From Xanthomonas hortorum pv. cynarae (GTDB lineage: Bacteria > Pseudomonadota > Gammaproteobacteria > Xanthomonadales > Xanthomonadaceae): a stretch of 64,000 nt of DNA. Each line of letters starts with the position of its first letter. The stretch's first letter is position 1. Shown one piece after another: positions 60,336-64,000 of this stretch. The position numbers and the translations under genes are program-made. A model generated the notes under the pieces. The model had not been told where the DNA came from and did not search any database. It worked only from the letters and a program-made list of their open reading frames with translations. The stretch is from NCBI RefSeq assembly GCF_002939985.1, contig NZ_MDFM01000021.1:27699-91698 (forward strand), in the 5' to 3' direction.

Positions 60336-61307
60336 ATGAACATTCTTCACTCCATCCGTAGTTTTGTCAGCACCGTCGATGCCGGCAGTATTGCCGGTGG
60401 TGCCAAGTTGCTGGGCGTCAGCGCGGCTGCGGTCAGCCAGAACATCGCGCGGCTGGAGCAGCATCTGGGCGTGCGCCTGCTGCACCGGACCACACGCAGC
60501 CTGGCACTCACCGAGCGCGGCACGCTGTACTTCGAACAGGTGCGGCAGCTGGAGCGCGACCTGGAACGCGCGCGGCAATCGGTCGCCGGTCCGCAGCAGG
60601 CCCCGGCCGGGCGCTTGCGGGTGGCCAGCACCGCCGCTTTTGCGCGCCATGTGCTCGCCCCGATGTTGCCGGCGCTGCGCCAGCGCTATCCGCAACTGGA
60701 GATCGAGCTGTTGTGCACCGACCGCGCCGTGCAGCACGCGCAGGAAAGCGTGGACGTCAGCCTGCGCATCGAAGCGCAGCTGGAAGACGGCCTGGTGGCG
60801 CGGTGCATCGCGCAGGTGCCGCTGGTGGTCTGCGCGGCGCCCGAGTACCTGGTCCGTTGCGGTACCCCGCAGACCCCGGATGAATTGAAGTACCAACACT
60901 GCCTGTTGCTGCGTTACCCGGTGGACGGGCGTTGTCTGCCTTGGAACTTCGTCCGCAATGGCGTGCGCTTCCAGCCGGAGCTGGGCAAGGCGATGGTCAG
61001 CGACGATATCGATGCACTCGCCACCATGGCCGCTGCCGGCGGCGGCATTGCACGATTGGCCGCGTATGTCGTGCAGCCGTACCTGCAGCGCGGCCAGCTG
61101 CAGCCGCTGTTTGTGCCCGAGACCCGCGGAACCACCCAGGCCGCGCCAGAACCGCTACGGATCTACCTGTGCGTCGCCGACCGCCGCGACTTCACTCCAA
61201 AGGTGCGCGCCTTTATGGACCACGTACTCGAACGCCTGCCGGCGGAGTGGCGCATTGCCGAGCCGGCGCTGACACCTGCGCCGGCTCAAGCAGCAACCGG
61301 TGCATAG
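60336..61307 (+). CDS. LysR-family transcriptional regulator
   Basis: A 323-residue LysR regulator. The N-terminal winged helix (about 1-60) contains GSIAGGAKLLGVSAAAVSQN and LEQHLGVRLLHRTTRSLALTE, followed by a periplasmic-binding-protein-like sensor domain (AGRLRVASTAAFARHVLAP onward). It probably controls itself and the divergent DUF2798 gene. ATG at 60336 gives the standard start MNILHSIRSF. Confidence 0.92.
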   Translation: MNILHSIRSFVSTVDAGSIAGGAKLLGVSAAAVSQNIARLEQHLGVRLLHRTTRSLALTERGTLYFEQVRQLERDLERARQSVAGPQQAPAGRLRVASTAAFARHVLAPMLPALRQRYPQLEIELLCTDRAVQHAQESVDVSLRIEAQLEDGLVARCIAQVPLVVCAAPEYLVRCGTPQTPDELKYQHCLLLRYPVDGRCLPWNFVRNGVRFQPELGKAMVSDDIDALATMAAAGGGIARLAAYVVQPYLQRGQLQPLFVPETRGTTQAAPEPLRIYLCVADRRDFTPKVRAFMDHVLERLPAEWRIAEPALTPAPAQAATGA

Positions 61308-61491
61308 CCAGCATCTGAGTTGCAACCCTTTGTGTCCGGCGCTCTGGTCAATAAGGCGCACGAAGGTGTGATGCGCTGACTCGCAAATGCGTACCAAGTT
61401 GCTTGCAAGCGGTCCACTTTGAAAAGTGCAGCACCCCAAGTCATCGTTCCTGATCAACTACAACGGCGGCAGCTACCGCCGCCGCTGTTGC

Positions 61492-61551
61492 TCATTCCAG
61501 CTTGGACATGACAATCAAGCGCGCCGGCGGCTTTCAGTCAGCGCGTTTGCC
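61492..61551 (-). pseudogene. Fragment of a second GH51 C-terminus
   Basis: Read on the minus strand, the last 20 codons translate as GKRAD*KPPARLIVMSKLE* and line up codon for codon with the end of the intact GH51 gene 71 bp away (GKALSVALPAHSIVMLKLE*). It contains an internal stop and no upstream remainder. It is best explained as the scar of a lost tandem paralogue. Confidence 0.65.
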
Positions 61552-61562
61552 ATCACCATCGC

Positions 61563-63146
61563 TCACTCCAGCTTGAGCATCACAATCGAATGCGCCGGCA
61601 GCGCAACGCTCAACGCCTTGCCTTGCACGCGCGCTCCCTTGAACGCTTTGGGCTCCACCGCATGTGGCTGGGCGAAGGTGTTGTGCGCGGTGATCGCCGG
61701 CGCAGTGAGTATCTGTCCCTCCACGCTGCTCGGCGACAGGCCTTCTACCTGCACGCTGACGTTCGCCGCCGAGTTCGCATCCAGATTGGTCAGCGCGACA
61801 TACACATGCCCATCCTTGGCCTTGACTGCCGAGCCGTGCACGGCGGGCACATGCGCATCGCCGTGACGGTACTCGGGCGTCTGCAAGTGCAGTGGCAGGT
61901 AGGTGGCGTCCTGGTAAGGCTTGTACAGCGCGAACACGTGGTAGGTGGGCGTCAGCACCATCTTGTCCCCGTCGGTGAGAATCATTGCCTGCAGCACGTT
62001 GACCATCTGCGCGATATTGGCCATGCGCACGCGCTCGGCATGCGCACTGAAGATGTCGATATTCAATGACGCCACCAGCGCATCGCGCAGGCTGTTTTGC
62101 TGATGCAGAAAGCCCGGGTTCGCATCGGGCAGGCCGGCGTACCAGGTACCCCATTCGTCCACGACCAGCGCCACTTTCTTGTTCGGATCGTAGCGGTCCA
62201 TGATCGCGCTGTGTTTGGTGATCAGCTCGTCCATCACCAGCGTGCGCGACAGCGTATCGATCCAGGCGGCTTCGTCGAAATTGGTGGACGAGGCGCGTGG
62301 CGGCCAACCACCGGGCACGGTGTAGTAGTGCAGGCTCAGGCCGTCCATCAACGTGCCGGCCTCGCGCATCATCACTTCGGTCCAGTGATAATCGTCGTTG
62401 TTGGGGCCGGGCGCGATCTTGAGGATCTTCTGATTGGCCGGTGCCTTGACGAAGGTCTGGTAGCGCCGATACACATCGGCCGCATATTCCACGCGCATAT
62501 TGCCGCCGCAGCCCCACAGCTCGTTGCCCACGCCGAAGTAGGGCACCTGCCATTGCGCATCGCGGCCATTGGCGCGGCGCTTCTGGGCCAGGCTCGAGCG
62601 CGTGGGTGCGGTCATGTATTCGGCCCACTGCGCAATCTCGTCCGGTGCCGCATTGCCCACGTTGCCGGCGATATACGCCTGGGTACCAAGCAGCTCGGTA
62701 AAGTCCATGAACTCGTGGGTGCCGAACCGGTTGGACTCTTCCACGCCGCCCCAATGCGTATTGATGCTGATCGGGCGTTTGGCTGGCGCACCGACGCCAT
62801 CGCGCCAATGGTATTCGTCGGCAAAGCAGCCGCCCGGCCAGCGAATGTTCGGTTCTGCAATGGCCTTCAACGCGGCCACCACATCGTCGCGATAGCCACG
62901 CGTGTTGGGGATGGGCGAGTCCTCACCGACCCACACCCCGCCATAGATGCCGGTGCCCAGGTGCTCGGCGAACTGGCCGAACAGTTGCCGCGACACTTGC
63001 GCGCCGGGCTGGTCCACGCGCAGCGTACCGCTCACCTTGACCTCGGCAGCCGATGCGGCAAGTGCGTTCGCTATCAATGCAGCGGCGACGATTGATTGCA
63101 ACATCCGCCTGCGCGGGATTCGCAACGCGAGGGAAATCCACTGCAT
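61563..63146 (-). CDS. Alpha-L-arabinofuranosidase, GH51
   Basis: A 527-residue exported glycosidase that removes arabinofuranosyl side chains from arabinoxylan and arabinan. The N-terminus has an RRR followed by a hydrophobic segment (IPRRRMLQSIVAAALIANALA), possibly a Tat-type signal. RWPGGCFADEYHWRD is the GH51 signature; the acid/base Glu lies in PYFGVGNELWGCGG and the nucleophile Glu in LVVDEWGTWYAG. AGGAG sits 10 bp before the ATG at 63146. The frame stays open upstream to 63569 only because a phage gene fragment happens to lie in the same frame; that part does not belong to the enzyme. Confidence 0.92.
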   Translation of the reverse strand: MQWISLALRIPRRRMLQSIVAAALIANALAASAAEVKVSGTLRVDQPGAQVSRQLFGQFAEHLGTGIYGGVWVGEDSPIPNTRGYRDDVVAALKAIAEPNIRWPGGCFADEYHWRDGVGAPAKRPISINTHWGGVEESNRFGTHEFMDFTELLGTQAYIAGNVGNAAPDEIAQWAEYMTAPTRSSLAQKRRANGRDAQWQVPYFGVGNELWGCGGNMRVEYAADVYRRYQTFVKAPANQKILKIAPGPNNDDYHWTEVMMREAGTLMDGLSLHYYTVPGGWPPRASSTNFDEAAWIDTLSRTLVMDELITKHSAIMDRYDPNKKVALVVDEWGTWYAGLPDANPGFLHQQNSLRDALVASLNIDIFSAHAERVRMANIAQMVNVLQAMILTDGDKMVLTPTYHVFALYKPYQDATYLPLHLQTPEYRHGDAHVPAVHGSAVKAKDGHVYVALTNLDANSAANVSVQVEGLSPSSVEGQILTAPAITAHNTFAQPHAVEPKAFKGARVQGKALSVALPAHSIVMLKLE

Positions 63147-63383
63147 CGGCTTGGCGCTCCTGTGCGGGATGGTCGAGTCGTTCACGCACTGCCAGATCGG
63201 CAGGCGTGGCGCCAGCGTATTACGTGCAAGGGCCGATGTCTGCGCCAATGGCTGCATCGCCGCAGCTCGCAGGAGCCCCGCCATGCACAGTTTCAAGGTC
63301 CAACTGCGTCGGCGCATCGCTGAGAAAGCGCCATCATCGACACGACCAATCTTCCGCCGCTCCTTGCTCTCAGTGCCACGCCT

Positions 63384-63857
63384 GCCGGGCTGGATGGTGG
63401 CGCTGGCGTCCATGACATCGGCGGCTGCGCTCAGCGCGTGATAGATGTAGGCGCCCTCGGGACCAGCAACGCTGAAGCCCTCCGGCGCCAGCTGGATGCG
63501 GCGACGGAAGTCCACGTCCGACTCAAAGGACGGTGCAATGCCGGTCTCCGTTTGGCCCGGATCGAGCATCAGTCATGCGACGCCGAACAGCGCGCCGAGG
63601 TGATCGAGGTCGGTGCCGGTGGCGAAGGCCAGCATGGTCTGCTGCGCCTTGTCGTTGGCGCGCTGACGAATCAGCAACTCGCGGGCGGCAAATAGCTGCA
63701 GGAGCTTGTAGACCGGATCCGATTCAGTGAGTGCAGAGAATTCCGGCATGAGCCGGCGAAATTGAGTCAGTGCGTCGGCAAAGATCGCTTCGAAGTCCAG
63801 AGCCTCAATGAGATCTGGAGCCTGTAGCTTGGAAAGATCAACTGCTGTAAACGGGGG
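63384..63857 (-). pseudogene. Phage baseplate assembly protein J, broken fragment
   Basis: Minus-strand translation from about 63857 gives FTAVDLSKLQAPDLIEALDF, then LRRLMPEF-type and AARELLIRQRAND segments ending LGALFGVA, then a TGA at 63573-63575, and continues in the same frame as LMLDPG...PSFESDVDFRRRIQLAPEGFSVAGPEGAYIYHAL...DVMDASATIQPG to about 63384. This is the N-terminal half of a P2/Mu-type baseplate J protein. One C-to-T change (CGA to TGA) would account for the stop. Homology ends at about 63384, so the 3' half is missing, and the 5' end meets an insertion sequence. Confidence 0.8.
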
Positions 63858-63864
63858 GGCGGAT

Positions 63865-64000
63865 TCAACTCCGATTCGCAACGCTGTTGAGGACCTCCTC
63901 GGAGAAGACTTCGGGGGGCGTTTTGAATCCGAGTATCTTGCGCGGACGATTGTAGAGTCGCTGTTCGATCCATCGCAGGTGCGCATCGGTGATGGTGCTG
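63865..64000 (-). mobile_element. IS30-family transposase, C-terminal end (continues beyond window)
   Basis: The minus strand reads STITDAHLRWIEQRLYNRPRKILGFKTPPEVFSEE...NSVANRS and stops at TGA (63867-63865). NRPRKxLGFKTPxEVF is the conserved C-terminus of IS30-type transposases. The rest of the element is outside the window. Its stop lies only about 8 bp from the baseplate J fragment, with a run of seven G (plus strand) at the junction, so the IS end is in or next to that run and the element probably interrupted the J gene's start. Confidence 0.85.

Noticed and set aside
63147..63569. N-terminal extension of the GH51 enzyme
   Set aside because: The first 62 codons are phage baseplate J and the rest is leader; the enzyme has its own ribosome site and signal peptide at 63146.

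Overview
The window is chromosomal DNA from a Xanthomonas species. This rests on the high G+C content, the adjacent divergent hrpG and hrpX genes (regulators of the Xanthomonas type III secretion regulon), the dense two-component signalling, a TonB-dependent receptor, plant cell-wall glycosidases, and intergenic arrays of a GAATCCC/GATTCCC heptamer. Nearly every base from 1 to about 58.3 kb lies in or next to an intact gene. The right end (58.3-64 kb) is eroded, with a frameshifted GH16 glucanase, a fragment of a second GH51 gene, a broken phage baseplate gene and the edge of an IS30-type insertion sequence.

Layout. 0-12.4 kb holds housekeeping and small-function genes: purT (start outside the window), a secreted EEP-family phosphodiesterase/nuclease, bpt, an EF-hand protein, an ECF sigma factor fused to a membrane domain, a DUF2007 membrane protein, tesB, a crotonase, a PCu(A)C copper chaperone, a hot-dog thioesterase and uvrA. 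12.4-22.7 kb is a core block: rplU-rpmA, obgE, rpsT (opposite strand), murJ, ribF-ileS, lspA and ispH, followed by tRNA-Thr(CGU). 23.3-27.3 kb is the cyoABCD quinol oxidase operon without cyoE. 27.4-32 kb carries an M61 aminopeptidase with a PDZ domain, a 16-unit heptamer tandem repeat, radA and a DUF805 protein.

32-35.2 kb is the hrpG/hrpX pair, separated by a long, relatively A+T-rich non-coding stretch. 35.3-39.6 kb carries an HSP90-like ATPase followed 24 bp later by a large TPR protein, a possible chaperone/co-chaperone pair. 39.8-40.9 kb is an old yellow enzyme on the other strand.

41.3-58.3 kb is a signalling region. It begins with a translationally coupled six-gene stressosome operon: RsbR-like, RsbS-like, RsbT-like, an ATPase-SpoIIE phosphatase fusion, a soluble histidine kinase, and a receiver-PAS-kinase-receiver hybrid. 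No sigma factor is linked, so two-component signalling is the likely output. A hairpin-rich leader and a TonB-dependent receptor follow, then trxC and a DUF1428 gene. A leftward operon of a triple-receiver hybrid kinase, CheR-like and CheB-like proteins and a response-regulator kinase comes next, and a rightward PAS kinase/response-regulator pair ends the region.

58.3-64 kb holds the GH16 pseudogene, a DUF2798/LysR divergent pair, an intact GH51 arabinofuranosidase and the mobile-element debris. Start codons were chosen from ribosome binding sites, overlaps with upstream genes and family length. Functions come from motif recognition by eye, with no database search.
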